DNA of 64,000 nucleotides from Avibacterium paragallinarum (GTDB lineage Bacteria; Pseudomonadota; Gammaproteobacteria; Enterobacterales; Pasteurellaceae): NCBI RefSeq assembly GCF_900450705.1, contig NZ_UGHK01000002.1, positions 620,001 to 684,000 of the forward strand, read 5' to 3'. Shown piece by piece: positions 48,954 to 61,017 of this stretch (position 1 is its first letter; each line of letters starts with the position of its first letter). The notes under the pieces were generated by a model. It saw only the letters and a program-made list of their open reading frames with translations, ran no database searches and was not told where the DNA came from. The position numbers and the translations under genes were made by a program.

Positions 48954-50231
48954 TCAAAATTCAGACCGCACTTTATTCACAAATTTTTTAAATCCAGACC
49001 AAACTGAAACTAAAAAATGTTCGCCTGAACCAAATTGATCATTTATTGGGCTTTCATCACTATCATTATGGTTGTATTGCAACAACCCTACTACGGTTGA
49101 ATATTGCGGTTTATTCACATAATCGGTTAAACCGGTAATATTCATTGGGCTACCAATCCGCACTTGCATTCCAAAAACGTTAGACGCACATTGTCTTAAA
49201 TCTTCAATTTGAGCCCCGCCACCAGTAATCACAATGCCTGCGATCAGCTCAAATTTCATTTGCTTACTTTCTAATTCGTAACGTAATTGGTCTAATTCTT
49301 GGCGAACAAGTCCCAATAACTCTTCGTAACGTGCTGAAGTAGCAACAGATAATTGTTCTTTGCTTAAAATTCTCGGGGCTCTTCCCGCAATGCCGTTTAC
49401 CTCAATTCGCTTCTCTGGGTGTTGCGATGGTGGGGTGCAAGCACTACTGTAATTCACCTTGATGCGTTCGGCCTCAGTCCTTGAGGTTTCACAGGCGTAA
49501 GCAATGTCATCAGTAACCCGATTTCCGGCGTAAGGAATCACTTTACTAAAACGCAATGCTCCATTGGTGTACACCACAATATCCATTGTGCCAGCCCCGA
49601 AGTCAATGAGGCAAACACCAAGATCTTTTTCATCATCCGTCAGTACGGAATAACCTGAAGCTAAGCCCGAATAAACAATTTTATCCACTTTTAATTTACA
49701 ACGTTCCACCGCTTTTTTCAGGTTATTTAGCCAATCTTGATGACACGCAATTAAATGAGCTTGAGCTTTTAAGCGAACCCCTTGTAGCCCTAGCGGATCT
49801 TTAATATTCACTTGTTTATCAACGGCATATTCTTGTGGAATGATGTGCAATAAGGAAAGCCCCTCACCAATTTGCACCGTGCTTGCGGTATGCATTGCGG
49901 AATCAATTTCATCTTGCGTTACTTCACCGTCTGCAATGGGAACAAAGCCGCTTTCATTTAAGCTTTGAATATGATCGCCCGTAATTGCTAAGGTAACGCT
50001 CATTATTTGGCAATCCGCAACAGATTCCGCCCCTTCGATTGCACGCTGAATCGAATTAACCACCGCACCTAAATCCGTAATGCTACCTTTATCAATGCCT
50101 TTAGAGGGGCAACTTCCCACGCCTAACACATTCACAACGCCATCAGGTAACACCTCACCGACAACCGCGACAACTTTAGATGTGCCGATTTCTAATCCAA
50201 CAATTGTTTTTGATTCCACAATCTTTGCCAT
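48954..50231 (-). CDS. ftsA: Cell division protein FtsA
   Basis: A 425-residue actin-like ATPase that tethers FtsZ to the membrane and recruits later division proteins. It shows [20 protein letters not shown] (phosphate 1), [20 protein letters not shown] (phosphate 2) and [20 protein letters not shown] (adenosine motif). The C-terminal amphipathic membrane helix is [23 protein letters not shown] precedes the ATG. It lies between ftsQ and ftsZ as in most gammaproteobacteria. Confidence 0.97.
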   Translation of the reverse strand: MAKIVESKTIVGLEIGTSKVVAVVGEVLPDGVVNVLGVGSCPSKGIDKGSITDLGAVVNSIQRAIEGAESVADCQIMSVTLAITGDHIQSLNESGFVPIADGEVTQDEIDSAMHTASTVQIGEGLSLLHIIPQEYAVDKQVNIKDPLGLQGVRLKAQAHLIACHQDWLNNLKKAVERCKLKVDKIVYSGLASGYSVLTDDEKDLGVCLIDFGAGTMDIVVYTNGALRFSKVIPYAGNRVTDDIAYACETSRTEAERIKVNYSSACTPPSQHPEKRIEVNGIAGRAPRILSKEQLSVATSARYEELLGLVRQELDQLRYELESKQMKFELIAGIVITGGGAQIEDLRQCASNVFGMQVRIGSPMNITGLTDYVNKPQYSTVVGLLQYNHNDSDESPINDQFGSGEHFLVSVWSGFKKFVNKVRSEF

Positions 50232-50273
50232 TTTATCACTTCTTAATTATTTCAACTCGCTCATCTTAGCGGG

Positions 50274-51041
50274 CTAATCATTATCCGCTAGCCCAACCGC
50301 TGCCCCTACGTTATAACGCAGATCCACATAAACCAATTTTTTATTTTCTGGAACTTCAATTTGTGGATAAATGGTCACAAAACGATCTAGTTTTGATTGC
50401 CACTCACCCCGTCCCAATTTCAAAATGACCCCATTATCTAGCTCAAGTTGCCAAGCGTCACGTTCATCTAAGGCTACTGATTTTAAAATTAAGTCTTTCG
50501 ATTTCAGCTCACTATAAATTTTCTTCCACGCTTCTAGCACAACTAAACTTTGATAGTCGGGACCGATTAAGTGCGGTAGATTTTTATCTTTTAATTTATC
50601 CATTGGGAGCTTAAATATGGTGCCATCGCTGGATAACAATTCATTATCATTCCAAATAGCAACAGGTGAATAATCACTCACCCAAATATTTAAACGATCA
50701 GGCCAAATTTTTCTCACTACCGCTTGCTTAATCCAAGGCATTTTTTGAATTTGCTCTCGAACTAGCGTAACATCTTGCCCAAAAAAGCCTTTCAGTTTCC
50801 CCATTTTTATCAGCATATCACGCACATCTTCATCGGTGGTAAACGTTGGCGTGCCAACTAAATTAAATGCACTAATCGGGCGAGCGTCTAATTTTTCCAA
50901 CCAGCCTTGCCAGTTGTTATAAACATAAAACAAAAGTCCGATGAATAATAGCACAATTAACGGCTTGACTTGCATAAAAAAACGGGATTTTTGCTTTACA
51001 TTTTTGATTCCCAGCGTTGCTTTATGCCGCAATACATTCAT
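50274..51041 (-). CDS. ftsQ: Cell division protein FtsQ
   Basis: A 255-residue bitopic division protein. A short basic cytoplasmic tail is followed by one membrane helix at about residues 27-44 (PLIVLLFIGLLFYVYNNW). Then come the POTRA domain (ISAFNLVGTPTFTTDEDVRD, MPWIKQAVVRKIWPDRLNIW) and the beta domain that binds FtsB/FtsL. Its ATG overlaps the ddl stop by one base (TAATG). Order and length match the family. Confidence 0.94.
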   Translation of the reverse strand: MNVLRHKATLGIKNVKQKSRFFMQVKPLIVLLFIGLLFYVYNNWQGWLEKLDARPISAFNLVGTPTFTTDEDVRDMLIKMGKLKGFFGQDVTLVREQIQKMPWIKQAVVRKIWPDRLNIWVSDYSPVAIWNDNELLSSDGTIFKLPMDKLKDKNLPHLIGPDYQSLVVLEAWKKIYSELKSKDLILKSVALDERDAWQLELDNGVILKLGRGEWQSKLDRFVTIYPQIEVPENKKLVYVDLRYNVGAAVGLADND

Positions 51042-51967
51042 TAAATACTTAACTCCAAAATTTTCACAACCAGTTGCTCAAAAGAATAGCCAACCACCGC
51101 AGCGGATTTAGGAAATAAGCTATGGCTAGTCATTCCCGGGTTGGTATTCACTTCCACTAAGCGGAATTGCCCTTGCCCGTCCATCATCACATCAATGCGA
51201 CTCCAACCTCGACAACCCACCGCGTCATAAGCCCGTTTAACCAGTTGTCGCAATTCTTGCTCGCGTTCTTCGCTTAATCCTGCTGGGCAAAAATATTGCG
51301 TATTGTCAGAAACATATTTGGCTTCATAATCATAAAACTCCCCCTCTGGCACAATTTTGATTGCGGGCAAGACTTCGTCATCAAGCACAGGTACGGTATA
51401 TTCGCCACCCGAGAGCCATTCCTCAATTAAAATGGTGTCATCAAATTCTAAGGCAAAATCCACCGCACTTTTTAATTCATCGAGGTGATTCACTTTAGTT
51501 AAGCCCACGCTTGAGCCTTCCAAAGAAGGCTTCACCATTAACGGCAAACCTAATTTTTCGACAACCGCTTGCGGATTTAGTTCGGATCGCGTTGATTTTG
51601 TTACGATTTCCATTTCTGCCACAGGCAAACCAAAGGCTTTCCACAGCATTTTAGTACGCATTTTATCCATTGTGAGTGCCGAAGCCATCACCCCGCACCC
51701 TGTGTATGGAATGCCAATTTGTTCTAATAGCCCCTGCATTGTGCCGTCTTCCCCGCCGCGTCCGTGCAAAATATTGAATACGCGGTCAAAACCCTGCGTT
51801 TTTAATTCTGCCACAGGAAAGGTTTTGGGATCGATTGGGTGAGCATTAAATCCCTGAGCTTGTAATGCCGCTAACACCGCTTGCCCTGAATTGAGGGAAA
51901 CCTCACGCTCCGCCGATGTGCCACCCAGTAATACCGCAATTTTTTCTTGTTTTAATGTTTTTGTCAT
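51041..51967 (-). CDS. ddlB: D-alanine-D-alanine ligase
   Basis: A 308-residue ATP-grasp enzyme that makes D-Ala-D-Ala for the peptidoglycan stem peptide. It shows [56 protein letters not shown] and RVDVMMDG-like metal-binding region ([20 protein letters not shown]). Position inside the dcw cluster fits the DdlB isozyme. The ribosome site is modest (GGGAAT). Confidence 0.96.
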   Translation of the reverse strand: MTKTLKQEKIAVLLGGTSAEREVSLNSGQAVLAALQAQGFNAHPIDPKTFPVAELKTQGFDRVFNILHGRGGEDGTMQGLLEQIGIPYTGCGVMASALTMDKMRTKMLWKAFGLPVAEMEIVTKSTRSELNPQAVVEKLGLPLMVKPSLEGSSVGLTKVNHLDELKSAVDFALEFDDTILIEEWLSGGEYTVPVLDDEVLPAIKIVPEGEFYDYEAKYVSDNTQYFCPAGLSEEREQELRQLVKRAYDAVGCRGWSRIDVMMDGQGQFRLVEVNTNPGMTSHSLFPKSAAVVGYSFEQLVVKILELSI

Positions 51968-51980
51968 TGAGTTATTCCCA

Positions 51981-53411
51981 TTAATTTTCTGTCCAACGTT
52001 CTGCTAATTGACGGGATAACTTGCTCACATTTCCCGCCCCTTGTGCCAAAATCAAATCGCCGTCTTGAATCACTTGATCCAAAATTTGTGCCAAATTCTC
52101 TTGCTCTGCAAGGAAAATCGGATCAACCTTGCCTAAATTGCGAATGGAGCGACACAGCGATCGGCTATCTGCCCCCGCAATCGGGGCCTCGCCTGCAGCA
52201 TAAACATCAAGCATAATCAGCACATCAACTTGCGATAGCACTTGCACAAAATCATCAAATAAATCTCGCGTACGGGAATAACGATGTGGTTGGAAAATCA
52301 TCACAATTCGCTTGTTTTCCCAGCCTTTTTTCGCGGCTTCAATGGTAACGCCCACTTCCGTTGGGTGATGACCATAATCATCAACCAGCATCACTTTGCC
52401 ATTTGGACGAATAAATTGTCCCAACTGGTCAAAACGTCGCCCTGCCCCTTGGAAATCGGCAAGGGCGGCTAAAATTGACTCGTTGCTAATGCCCTCTTCT
52501 TTTGCCACTGCAAAAGCGGCGGTAGCATTTAACGCATTATGTTTCCCCGGTACATTAAGCAACACATTGACGCGTTCATCTTGTGGCGTAACCACCGTGT
52601 AATGCCCTTGAAAGCCCGTTTGTTGGTAATTTTCAATGCGATAATCCGCATTTTCATTGAAGCCGTAAGTGATCACTTGGCGACCCACTTTCGGAATCAA
52701 TTCCGTCAAAACAGGATCATCAGCACACAGCACCGCTAGCCCATAGAACGGCAGATTGTGCAAGAAATTCACATAGGTTTGCTTCATTTCTTCAAAATCA
52801 CCGTGGTAGGTTTCCATATGGTCAGGCTCAATATTGGTAACCACTGAAACCATTGGCTGTAAATGTAAAAAAGAGGCATCGCTTTCGTCCGCTTCAGCGA
52901 TTAAATAACGGCTCGCTCCCAAATGAGCGTTTGTGCCTGCCGATTTCACCAATCCGCCATTCACGAACGTTGGATCAAGCCCAGCCTGTGCATAAATCAT
53001 TGAAATCATTGCAGTGGTAGTCGTTTTGCCGTGCGTCCCCGCAATGGCAATACCGTGTCGAAAACGCATAATTTCAGCCAACATCTGAGCCCGTTGGATC
53101 ACGGGAATGCGATTTTTATGGGCTTCCACCACTTCTACATTGTCATCTTTAATGGCACTGGACACCACCACTACGCTCGCCCCTTCAATATTGGCAGCTT
53201 GATGAGAAAAATAAATTTTTGCCCCTAAAGAAGTTAAGCGATTTGTTACCGCATTTTCTGCGATATCTGAACCTGTAATTTGGTAGCCCTCGTTAAGCAA
53301 AACCTCCGCAATTCCGCCCATTCCAGCTCCACCAATCCCTACAAAATGGATCTGTTTTACCCGACGCATTTCAGGCACGGTTTGTCTGACGCGTTTTTGA
53401 AATTCTTTCAT
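51981..53411 (-). CDS. murC: UDP-N-acetylmuramate-L-alanine ligase MurC
   Basis: A 476-residue Mur ligase that adds L-Ala to UDP-MurNAc. It has the N-terminal UDP-binding [20 protein letters not shown], the ATP loop [53 protein letters not shown] and [10 protein letters not shown] in the C-terminal domain. AAGAGGCAAGCAA precedes the ATG. It is 13 bp before ddl and 22 bp after murG. Confidence 0.97.
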   Translation of the reverse strand: MKEFQKRVRQTVPEMRRVKQIHFVGIGGAGMGGIAEVLLNEGYQITGSDIAENAVTNRLTSLGAKIYFSHQAANIEGASVVVVSSAIKDDNVEVVEAHKNRIPVIQRAQMLAEIMRFRHGIAIAGTHGKTTTTAMISMIYAQAGLDPTFVNGGLVKSAGTNAHLGASRYLIAEADESDASFLHLQPMVSVVTNIEPDHMETYHGDFEEMKQTYVNFLHNLPFYGLAVLCADDPVLTELIPKVGRQVITYGFNENADYRIENYQQTGFQGHYTVVTPQDERVNVLLNVPGKHNALNATAAFAVAKEEGISNESILAALADFQGAGRRFDQLGQFIRPNGKVMLVDDYGHHPTEVGVTIEAAKKGWENKRIVMIFQPHRYSRTRDLFDDFVQVLSQVDVLIMLDVYAAGEAPIAGADSRSLCRSIRNLGKVDPIFLAEQENLAQILDQVIQDGDLILAQGAGNVSKLSRQLAERWTEN

Positions 53412-53433
53412 TTGCTTGCCTCTTATTATTCTT

Positions 53434-54495
53434 TTATTTCGCCACGTTAATAATCACTTCTGCCACTTGCTGAGCAGATTTTGGCTTTGCCATTGCTTTG
53501 GCTTTTTCCGCCATTGCCAATAATTGTGGGCGATCTAATTGGGTTAAACGCTCAATTAATGCCTCTGCGGTGAGATCTTTTTGCTCAATAATCTGTGCCG
53601 CCCCCACATCGGCTAAATATTTCGCATTTAAATATTGCTGTCTGTCCTTATGTTGGAAAGGAACAAAAATCGCAGGTGTTCCCACAGCAGCGAGTTCACA
53701 CACCGTTAAAGCACCTGAACGGCAAATAACAATATCCGCCCAACCATAGGCTTCTGCCATATCATCAATAAATTCCGTCACTTCAACGTCCGCACCTTGT
53801 GGATAAAGTGCGGTGATTTCTTGCACCATATTTTTACCCACTTGATGACGCACGCGTAATTTCTCACCCAATGCGGCAACCACTTTTGGCAAGGTTAAAT
53901 TGAGTACTCTCGCCCCTTGACTTCCCCCCACTACTAGCACATTGAGTCTACCTGAACGTGCCGCAAAACGCTGTTCGGGGCTTGGCATCTCAAATAATGC
54001 TTGGCGTACAGGGTTTCCCACCACCTCAGCATTTTTAAAGGCGTTCGGAAAGGCTTGTAAAACGCGGGTGGCAATTTTCGCTAACCACGAATTGGTTAGC
54101 CCCGCGACGGCATTTTGCTCGTGCAACACAATAGGCACACCGCAAAGTTTTGCTGCCACACCACCAGGACCTGACACATACCCCCCCATACTAAGCACTA
54201 CGTTAGGCTGATAATCCTTGATAATTTTTCTCGCCTGCCAAATGGCTCGTAAAATATTAAACGGAGCGGCAAGTAAGGCTTTTAAGCCCTTTCCGCGTAA
54301 CCCCGAAATTTGAATAAATTCAATGGGAATGCCGTGTTTTGGCACGAGTTGAGCTTCCATTCGATCACGCGTGCCAAGCCAGCAAATTTCCCAGCCCTGA
54401 GCCTGTAAATATTGTGCGACCGCAATGGCAGGGAAAACGTGTCCTCCCGTGCCGCCAGCCATCACTAATAAACGTTTTTTTTGTTGTTGTGCCAC
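53434..54495 (-). CDS. murG: Lipid II synthase glycosyltransferase MurG
   Basis: A 353-residue GT-B enzyme that adds GlcNAc to lipid I at the inner face of the membrane. It has [20 protein letters not shown] (first glycine loop), [20 protein letters not shown] (second), [12 protein letters not shown] and [20 protein letters not shown] (UDP-GlcNAc site). I choose GTG 54495 ([15 protein letters not shown]): it has AAGGAT at 5 bases, gives the family's usual length (E. coli 355) and does not overlap ftsW. An ATG at 54522 is also in frame but lies inside the ftsW end. Confidence 0.94.
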   Translation of the reverse strand: MAQQQKKRLLVMAGGTGGHVFPAIAVAQYLQAQGWEICWLGTRDRMEAQLVPKHGIPIEFIQISGLRGKGLKALLAAPFNILRAIWQARKIIKDYQPNVVLSMGGYVSGPGGVAAKLCGVPIVLHEQNAVAGLTNSWLAKIATRVLQAFPNAFKNAEVVGNPVRQALFEMPSPEQRFAARSGRLNVLVVGGSQGARVLNLTLPKVVAALGEKLRVRHQVGKNMVQEITALYPQGADVEVTEFIDDMAEAYGWADIVICRSGALTVCELAAVGTPAIFVPFQHKDRQQYLNAKYLADVGAAQIIEQKDLTAEALIERLTQLDRPQLLAMAEKAKAMAKPKSAQQVAEVIINVAK

Positions 54496-54511
54496 AATAT
54501 ATCCTTTTCTT

Positions 54512-55690
54512 TTAATCATCACGCAAGCGTGCGTGTCCGCTTCGCATCATTCGATTTTCGTGATCAATGCGGAGCAAAATTCCCACACTCACCGACATTA
54601 TGATCAAACTCGATCCCCCGTAGCTCACGAGTGGAAAGGTCAGCCCTTTTGTCGGTAATAAGCCTAATGCCATTCCTAAATTCACGAAGCCTTGAAAGAA
54701 AATCCAAAAGCTGATCCCAAATGCAAAAAAGCCTTTAAAACGTTGCTCCATTTGCAAGGCCTCCCGCCCGATTTTCATCGCACGGAAAATTAATAACGCT
54801 AAGAGAGAAATAATAAAGACAATGCCGATTAAACCAAATTCTTCCCCCACGACAGCCATTACAAAGTCGGTATGAGCTTCGGGTAAATATTCTAATTTTT
54901 GGATCGAATTGCCTAGCCCCTCGCCGGTAAACTCGCCACGCCCAAATGCCATTAAGGAATTGGAAAGCTGAAAGCCTGTGCCATAAGGGTCTTTGAACGG
55001 ATCCATAAAGCCCGTTAAACGTTTCAAGCGGTAAGCGGAAGAAATGGCAAGCCAGAGAAGCAATAATACCCCAGAAGCCCACAAGGCAAAAAACTGCCAG
55101 CCATTCGCCCCCACAATCCACAGCATTCCCGCGGTAATCACAAACAGCACTACGGTACTTCCTAAATCGGGTTGCAACAATAATAACGCCCCAAATACGC
55201 CCATTACGATCATCGGCTTCAAGCCACTCAACTTACGGCTTCGCACTTCATCATAACGGCGAGTAAAATAGCTAGCAAGAAAGCAAGTGAGTGCCAACTT
55301 GGCGAACTCGGCAGGCTGGAAGTTAAAAAAGACCATTGGAATCCAACGCCTTGCCCCGTTAATTCGCGTTCCAATCCCTGGGATTAATACCAACAGTAAC
55401 AAAATGACCGCGAGCCAAAACACATAGCCGTAATATTTTTCCCAAAAGGACGTAGGAATATTCAACACCGTGTAGCAAGCGAAAATGGAAAGCACCACAT
55501 AAATGGCATCACGTTTTGCAAAATAGAAAGAATCATTGAATAATCGCGTTCCTACAGGGATTGAGGCGGAAGTTACCGCAATCAAACCAATCAGCAATAA
55601 GCTCACAAATAGCCATAATAACGCTCGGTCATACAGCAAATTGGTGGGCGTAATTCGTGAATATTCTTTCAAATTGTCTATCAATCGCAT
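54512..55690 (-). CDS. ftsW: Septal peptidoglycan polymerase FtsW
   Basis: A 392-residue SEDS-family glycosyltransferase with about ten membrane segments that works with FtsI at the septum. It shows [40 protein letters not shown] (with the conserved Arg and the PAE region), [40 protein letters not shown] (catalytic Asp region) and [25 protein letters not shown] precedes the ATG, 9 bp after murD. Confidence 0.96.
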   Translation of the reverse strand: MRLIDNLKEYSRITPTNLLYDRALLWLFVSLLLIGLIAVTSASIPVGTRLFNDSFYFAKRDAIYVVLSIFACYTVLNIPTSFWEKYYGYVFWLAVILLLLVLIPGIGTRINGARRWIPMVFFNFQPAEFAKLALTCFLASYFTRRYDEVRSRKLSGLKPMIVMGVFGALLLLQPDLGSTVVLFVITAGMLWIVGANGWQFFALWASGVLLLLWLAISSAYRLKRLTGFMDPFKDPYGTGFQLSNSLMAFGRGEFTGEGLGNSIQKLEYLPEAHTDFVMAVVGEEFGLIGIVFIISLLALLIFRAMKIGREALQMEQRFKGFFAFGISFWIFFQGFVNLGMALGLLPTKGLTFPLVSYGGSSLIIMSVSVGILLRIDHENRMMRSGHARLRDD

Positions 55691-55699
55691 TCTTATTCT

Positions 55700-57022
55700 C
55701 TAGCTTAATTTGGCTAAGCGGGTAAATTCTTCACCACGTTTTTCAAAAGAGGCAAATTGATCCAAGCTCGCACAAGCAGGCGAAAGCAAGACCATATCCC
55801 CTGCCACTAAGTGCGGTCGGAAAGCCTCAATGGCTTGCTCCATTGTGGCAAATAATTGGCTTTGGGCGGATAAGGCGGCGAGCTGTTCGCCATCTTGTCC
55901 AAAGCAGTAACAATAAATGTGCGGTTGGTTAATCAACGCCGCCAGTTCGGAAAAATCCGCCCCTTTGCCGTCGCCACCGAGCAATAAATAGAGTTTGCCA
56001 GCCACTTGTAAGCCCGTTAAAGCGGCAACGGTGCTACCTACATTGGTGGCTTTGGAATCGTTGATCCAACGCACGCCGTTAGCGAAATGGGCGAGTTGAA
56101 AGCGGTGATCTAAGCCCGTAAATTCGCGAAGTGCGGTGCAAATTCCGTGTAAATTTATCCCCGCACTTTGTGCCAAAGCGATCGCGGCAAGGGCGTTCAA
56201 ATAGTTATGGCGACCCGTTAATTTCATTTCATCGCAAGGCAAGATCATTTCATCGTATGCCATTAAATATTGCTTGTCGTTTTCGGTTTTTAACCAATAA
56301 TCCGCGTTCTGCTCACCAAAATATACTTGTTTTTGTACCGCACTTTTATTCTCATTTTGATCTGAGGGCAAGGTAAGCGGATCTTCACTATTCACCACCA
56401 TTGTTTGGCAATGATGATAAATTTTGAGTTTCGCTTGGCGATAATCTTCCAAATCCACATAGCGGTTCATATGATCTTCGCTCACATTCAGCACGGTAGC
56501 GGCAATGGCTTGCAAGCTGTAAGTGGTTTCCAGTTGAAAACTCGACAGCTCAAGCACATAGATGTCATTGCCTTGATTGAGCAACGATAGGGCAGGAATG
56601 CCGATATTTCCGCCCATTCCCACCGTTAAGCCCGCTGCTTTCGCCATTTCTGCCACCAGTGTGGTAACGGTGCTTTTGCCGTTTGAACCTGTGATGGCGA
56701 TAATTGGCTTGTCCGCTTCACGGCAGAACAATTCAATATCGCCCACCACTTCAACGCCTGCTTGAAGTGCGGTCTGAATTTCAGGCGTTTTTACCGCAAG
56801 CCCTGGGCTGATGAGAATCATATCGCTTTCCAACAGCCATTGCTGATTCAGCCCGCCTGTATGCACCACAACAGAGGGCGGTAGTTGCTCTATCCCCGCA
56901 GGCGTTGAGCGAGTGTCCATTACTCGCACATTGGCTTGACGGGCGAGCAGAAAGTCCACGCAAGACAGCCCCGTTTTGCCTAAACCGATAACGCAGATAT
57001 TTTTATGCTGATATGGATTCAT
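55700..57022 (-). CDS. murD: UDP-MurNAc-L-Ala:D-Glu ligase MurD
   Basis: A 440-residue Mur ligase that adds D-Glu. It has the N-terminal [20 protein letters not shown], the ATP loop [50 protein letters not shown], and [15 protein letters not shown] in the C-terminal domain. ATG 57022 ([10 protein letters not shown]) has GGGGAAAACA in front and is preferred over the frame start at 57034. Lies between mraY and ftsW. Confidence 0.96.
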   Translation of the reverse strand: MNPYQHKNICVIGLGKTGLSCVDFLLARQANVRVMDTRSTPAGIEQLPPSVVVHTGGLNQQWLLESDMILISPGLAVKTPEIQTALQAGVEVVGDIELFCREADKPIIAITGSNGKSTVTTLVAEMAKAAGLTVGMGGNIGIPALSLLNQGNDIYVLELSSFQLETTYSLQAIAATVLNVSEDHMNRYVDLEDYRQAKLKIYHHCQTMVVNSEDPLTLPSDQNENKSAVQKQVYFGEQNADYWLKTENDKQYLMAYDEMILPCDEMKLTGRHNYLNALAAIALAQSAGINLHGICTALREFTGLDHRFQLAHFANGVRWINDSKATNVGSTVAALTGLQVAGKLYLLLGGDGKGADFSELAALINQPHIYCYCFGQDGEQLAALSAQSQLFATMEQAIEAFRPHLVAGDMVLLSPACASLDQFASFEKRGEEFTRLAKLS

Positions 57023-57053
57023 TGTTTTCCCCACCCTCTTTTCTCAGGTTTTC

Positions 57054-58136
57054 TTAACGTAGCTTCAAGGTAACCAAGCCAAGCAACACCAACATTAGCG
57101 AGATAATCCAAAAGCGGATAATTACACGTGGTTCGGGCCAGCCTTTTAATTCAAAATGATGATGAATCGGTGCCATTCGGAAAATACGTTGCTTACGCAA
57201 TTTGTATGATCCCACTTGCAAAATCACTGAGAGGGTTTCAATTACAAACACTCCGCCCATAATCACCAATAAAAACTCTTGTCGTACCAACACGGCGATC
57301 ACGCCCAACGCTCCGCCGAGGGCAAGCGATCCCACATCGCCCATAAACACTTGTGCGGGATAAGTATTAAACCAAAGGAAGCCTAGCCCAGCCCCGACAA
57401 TCGCGGTACAGAACACTACCAGTTCAGAGGTGTATTTAATGTGCGGAATGTATAAATAGCTCGACCATTCCACATTCCCCGTCGCCCACGCGATTAAGGC
57501 GAACGCTCCTGCTACAAAGACCGTTGGCATAATCGCCAAGCCGTCTAAGCCGTCGGTTAAGTTCACCGCGTTACTTGTGCCAACAATCACAAAATACGCC
57601 AACACAATATAGAACAAGCCCAGTTGCGGCATAATTTCCTTGAAGAATGGCACAACAAGGCGAGTGGCATTGGTATCTTTGCCGATGGCATACATTCCAA
57701 ACACAGCAACTAACGCAATGGCGGATAGCCAAAAATATTTCCAACGAGCGATCAAGCCATCGGTATTTTTACGCGTGATTTTGCGGTAATCGTCCACAAA
57801 GCCCACCACACCATAACCTAACAGCACAAATAAGCTGAACCAAATATAAGGATTGGCTAAATTCGCCCACAGCAAGGTGCTGATAGTAATAGCGAACAAA
57901 ATCATAATGCCGCCCATTGTTGGCGTGCCTTTTTTGCTCAAATGGCTTTCAGGCCCGTCATTACGCACTTCTTGCCCAAATTTGAGAATTTGCAAACGGC
58001 GGATCACCTTTGGGCCCACCCACAAAGAAATCAACAGTGCGATCAATAAAGCCAAGATCGCACGCACGGTAATATAAGAAATGACATTAAAGCCACTGTG
58101 ATATTGCTGGAGATATTCCGCGAGCCAAACTAACAT
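57054..58136 (-). CDS. mraY: Phospho-MurNAc-pentapeptide transferase MraY
   Basis: A 360-residue, ten-helix membrane enzyme (E. coli 360) that moves the MurNAc-pentapeptide to undecaprenyl phosphate, forming lipid I. It has [38 protein letters not shown] (Asp-rich site), [18 protein letters not shown] and [16 protein letters not shown]. Its start overlaps the murF end by 7 bases, so the two are coupled. Confidence 0.97.
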   Translation of the reverse strand: MLVWLAEYLQQYHSGFNVISYITVRAILALLIALLISLWVGPKVIRRLQILKFGQEVRNDGPESHLSKKGTPTMGGIMILFAITISTLLWANLANPYIWFSLFVLLGYGVVGFVDDYRKITRKNTDGLIARWKYFWLSAIALVAVFGMYAIGKDTNATRLVVPFFKEIMPQLGLFYIVLAYFVIVGTSNAVNLTDGLDGLAIMPTVFVAGAFALIAWATGNVEWSSYLYIPHIKYTSELVVFCTAIVGAGLGFLWFNTYPAQVFMGDVGSLALGGALGVIAVLVRQEFLLVIMGGVFVIETLSVILQVGSYKLRKQRIFRMAPIHHHFELKGWPEPRVIIRFWIISLMLVLLGLVTLKLR

Positions 58137-59524
58137 TGGAAGCTATCCTTTAATAATTCAATTACATTTTCTAACTGCATTCGGCGAGAGCCTTTGGCTA
58201 ACAGCACCACGTTTTGATTTTGCAATAATTTTTCTGCAATTAACGGACGAATAAAATCCACTAATTGCCCTTGATCGGTGAAGTGCATTCCGCCGCATTG
58301 GGCTGAAATTTCCGCACTGTGTTCGCCATAGCTCACCACATAATCAAGCTGTGCCGCTTTTGCCACCTCGCCCACTTGCTGATGACAAAACTGCGTATTT
58401 TCGCCTAATTCCGCCATATCGCCAACCACTAAAATACGAAAAGCGGGATATTTTTGTAACACTTGAATGGCGGATTGCAAAGAATCCACATTGGCATTAT
58501 AGGTGTCATCAAGTAACAATAAATTGTCGCACGGCTGGAGAGGGAACAAACGCCCTTTCACTTTTGTGCCTTTTGCTAAGCCTTGTTGTACATCAGCAAG
58601 TGTTGCCCCCACACTCATCGCCAAGGCGGCAGCAGCTAGGGCATTGCTGATGTTATGCTCGCCCAAATAAGGCAGGGTGATCGCCACGTTTCCTTGCGGG
58701 CTGTGCAAAATAAAATGCGAGCCTTGCTCATTAAGCTGAATGTCTGAAGCATAAAAATCTGCCGCAGAATTTGCCAAAGAAAATGACCGCACTTGATGGT
58801 CGCCGATATTTTTCTGCCAATCATCAAGATAATGGCAATCTAAATTAATCAATACGATACCTTGCGAAGCCAGCCCTTGATAGATTTCGCCTTTCGCCTG
58901 AGCCACACCTTCAAGGCTGCCAAAGCCCTCTAAATGAGCAGCGGCAACGTTATTCACCATCGCCACGTTAGGACGCACTAAGTTTGTGGTATAAGCAATT
59001 TCGCCAAGGTGATTTGCCCCTAGCTCAATCACTGCAAATTTATGCTGTGGAGTTAAACGCAATAAGGTGAGCGGCACGCCGATGTCATTATTAAAATTGC
59101 CCTGCGTAAATAAAACTTGCTCAGAACTGACCGCACTTTGTTGCAAAATGGACGCGGTCATTTCTTTCACCGTGGTTTTGCCTGATGAGCCCGTAATCGC
59201 TACGGTTAAAGGGTTAATTTCCGCCTTGAGCCATTGCCCTAAGCGACCTAACGCCAAGCGGGTATCTACCACCACAATTTGCGGCACGCTGTGCGAGGCT
59301 TCAAGCTCACATTGATGATCTACGACCGCAGCCAACGCCCCTTGTTTTACCGCTTCGGCTAAATATTGATGCCCGTCAAAACGTTCACCTCGTAAGGCAA
59401 AAAACAGCCCTTGCGGGTTGGCTTGGCGAGTGTCGGTGCTGACATTTTCAATCGCAATGTCGCCATCGCCGTGAAGCGTGCCGTGGAGTATTTCAGCTAA
59501 TTGCTGCGTGGTTAATTTAATCAT
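58130..59524 (-). CDS. murF: UDP-MurNAc-tripeptide:D-Ala-D-Ala ligase MurF
   Basis: A 464-residue Mur ligase that completes the pentapeptide by adding D-Ala-D-Ala. It shows [80 protein letters not shown] and [20 protein letters not shown]. Start ATG overlaps the murE stop by 4 bases (ATGA). The ribosome site is inside the murE end. Confidence 0.96.
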   Translation of the reverse strand: MIKLTTQQLAEILHGTLHGDGDIAIENVSTDTRQANPQGLFFALRGERFDGHQYLAEAVKQGALAAVVDHQCELEASHSVPQIVVVDTRLALGRLGQWLKAEINPLTVAITGSSGKTTVKEMTASILQQSAVSSEQVLFTQGNFNNDIGVPLTLLRLTPQHKFAVIELGANHLGEIAYTTNLVRPNVAMVNNVAAAHLEGFGSLEGVAQAKGEIYQGLASQGIVLINLDCHYLDDWQKNIGDHQVRSFSLANSAADFYASDIQLNEQGSHFILHSPQGNVAITLPYLGEHNISNALAAAALAMSVGATLADVQQGLAKGTKVKGRLFPLQPCDNLLLLDDTYNANVDSLQSAIQVLQKYPAFRILVVGDMAELGENTQFCHQQVGEVAKAAQLDYVVSYGEHSAEISAQCGGMHFTDQGQLVDFIRPLIAEKLLQNQNVVLLAKGSRRMQLENVIELLKDSFQC

Positions 59525-60996
59525 TTTGTTTCACTAAAATATTGTTTTACGGTTTCTTGATCGGAAAATGGCAACTTCGTTGTGCCGATAATTTGGTAAT
59601 CTTCGTGTCCTTTGCCCGCAATCAGCACCACATCTCGCGGTTGTGCAAGGCTCAGGGCGTAACGAATAGCAAAATCCCGCTGATGAATGATTGCCACCTT
59701 ATCCACGTTCTCAAAACCTGCCTGAATGTCTTGCATAATGGCTGCGGGATCTTCCGTGCGCGGGTTGTCATCAGTAACGATTACGCGATCGGCAAACTGC
59801 TCCGCAATGCGTGCCATTTGTGGGCGTTTTCCCCTGTCGCGATCACCGCCACAGCCAAACACACAATAAAGCTCGCCCTCACAATGTAAACGGGCGGCTT
59901 GCAAGGCTTTTTCTAAGGCATCTGGCGTATGAGCATAATCCACAATCGCGGTGGCTTGCTCTGGTGCGGTCAAGCGTTCCATTCTCCCCAAAACGCCCTG
60001 TAATCGCACCGCACTTTCACACAGTGCTGGCAGTTCATAACCTAAGGCGAGCAGGCTAGCAAAAGCGAACAGTAAATTATTCACATTAAATGCTCCAATT
60101 AGAGGACTATGTAATTCGCCCTTTCCCCAGCTTGAAGCGAAGGGAATTGTCGCCCCGTGCTGATGAAACTGGATTTGCTCCGCTTTTAGCCATTGTTGAT
60201 GTTGCGGTTGGAAATCCGCTTGGCAACTCACCGCAATGGCATCAGGCAAGTTTTGTAGCCATTGTTCACCCACCGGATCATCGGCGTTGATCACTTTGTG
60301 CTGACAATCCAATTCATTGAATAAACGGAATTTTGCCGCCGCATAATTTTCCATTGTGTGGTGATAATCCAAATGATCACGGCTCAAATTGGTGAAGATC
60401 GCCACCGCGAATTTTAAAGCTTCCACACGATGTTGCACCAAGCCGTGTGAGGACACTTCAATAGCGGCAAAATCTGCTCCCGCCTGTACAAACTCCGCTA
60501 GCGTTTTTTGAATTTCGATCGCTGAACCTGTGGTGTTCGCTGCTTCTTTGATTTGCCCCAATAGCCCGTTGCCGATCGTTCCCATTACCGCACTACGATG
60601 TCCGAGCAACGTCGTCCATTGAGCTAAAAGCTGTGCCACGGTGGTTTTGCCGTTCGTTCCCGTTACGCCAGCCAATGTGAGCAGATGAGAAGGCTCGCCA
60701 TAAAACGCCCCTGCAATCGCCGACAAATGCTTAGGCAATGCGTAATAAGCAATCATCGGAACGCCTTGCTCCATTTGCACAGTTAAATGCTGTTCTGGAA
60801 AATCGGCTTCAAAAAGCACCGCACTTGTTCCATTGCTAATCGCTTGCGAAATGTAGTTTCTGCCGTCTGTTTGATGCCCTTTTATTGCAACGAAAAGACA
60901 GCCAGTCTTTGCAGAGCGGCTGTCTAGGGTCATTTCTTTTAACTCAACCTCTTGCGGCAACGGGGTGATGCCTAAAAGTGCGGTGAGATTTTTCAT
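59521..60996 (-). CDS. murE: UDP-MurNAc-L-Ala-D-Glu:meso-DAP ligase MurE
   Basis: A 491-residue Mur ligase. It shows [20 protein letters not shown], the ATP loop [60 protein letters not shown] and [16 protein letters not shown]. The substrate-selecting motif reads DNPRTEDP, the DNPR form that goes with meso-diaminopimelate. AAAGGAAAAATCA precedes the ATG, 21 bp after ftsI. Several uptake signals lie inside. Confidence 0.97.
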   Translation of the reverse strand: MKNLTALLGITPLPQEVELKEMTLDSRSAKTGCLFVAIKGHQTDGRNYISQAISNGTSAVLFEADFPEQHLTVQMEQGVPMIAYYALPKHLSAIAGAFYGEPSHLLTLAGVTGTNGKTTVAQLLAQWTTLLGHRSAVMGTIGNGLLGQIKEAANTTGSAIEIQKTLAEFVQAGADFAAIEVSSHGLVQHRVEALKFAVAIFTNLSRDHLDYHHTMENYAAAKFRLFNELDCQHKVINADDPVGEQWLQNLPDAIAVSCQADFQPQHQQWLKAEQIQFHQHGATIPFASSWGKGELHSPLIGAFNVNNLLFAFASLLALGYELPALCESAVRLQGVLGRMERLTAPEQATAIVDYAHTPDALEKALQAARLHCEGELYCVFGCGGDRDRGKRPQMARIAEQFADRVIVTDDNPRTEDPAAIMQDIQAGFENVDKVAIIHQRDFAIRYALSLAQPRDVVLIAGKGHEDYQIIGTTKLPFSDQETVKQYFSETK

Positions 60997-61017
60997 TGAT
61001 TTTTCCTTTCTCAGAAG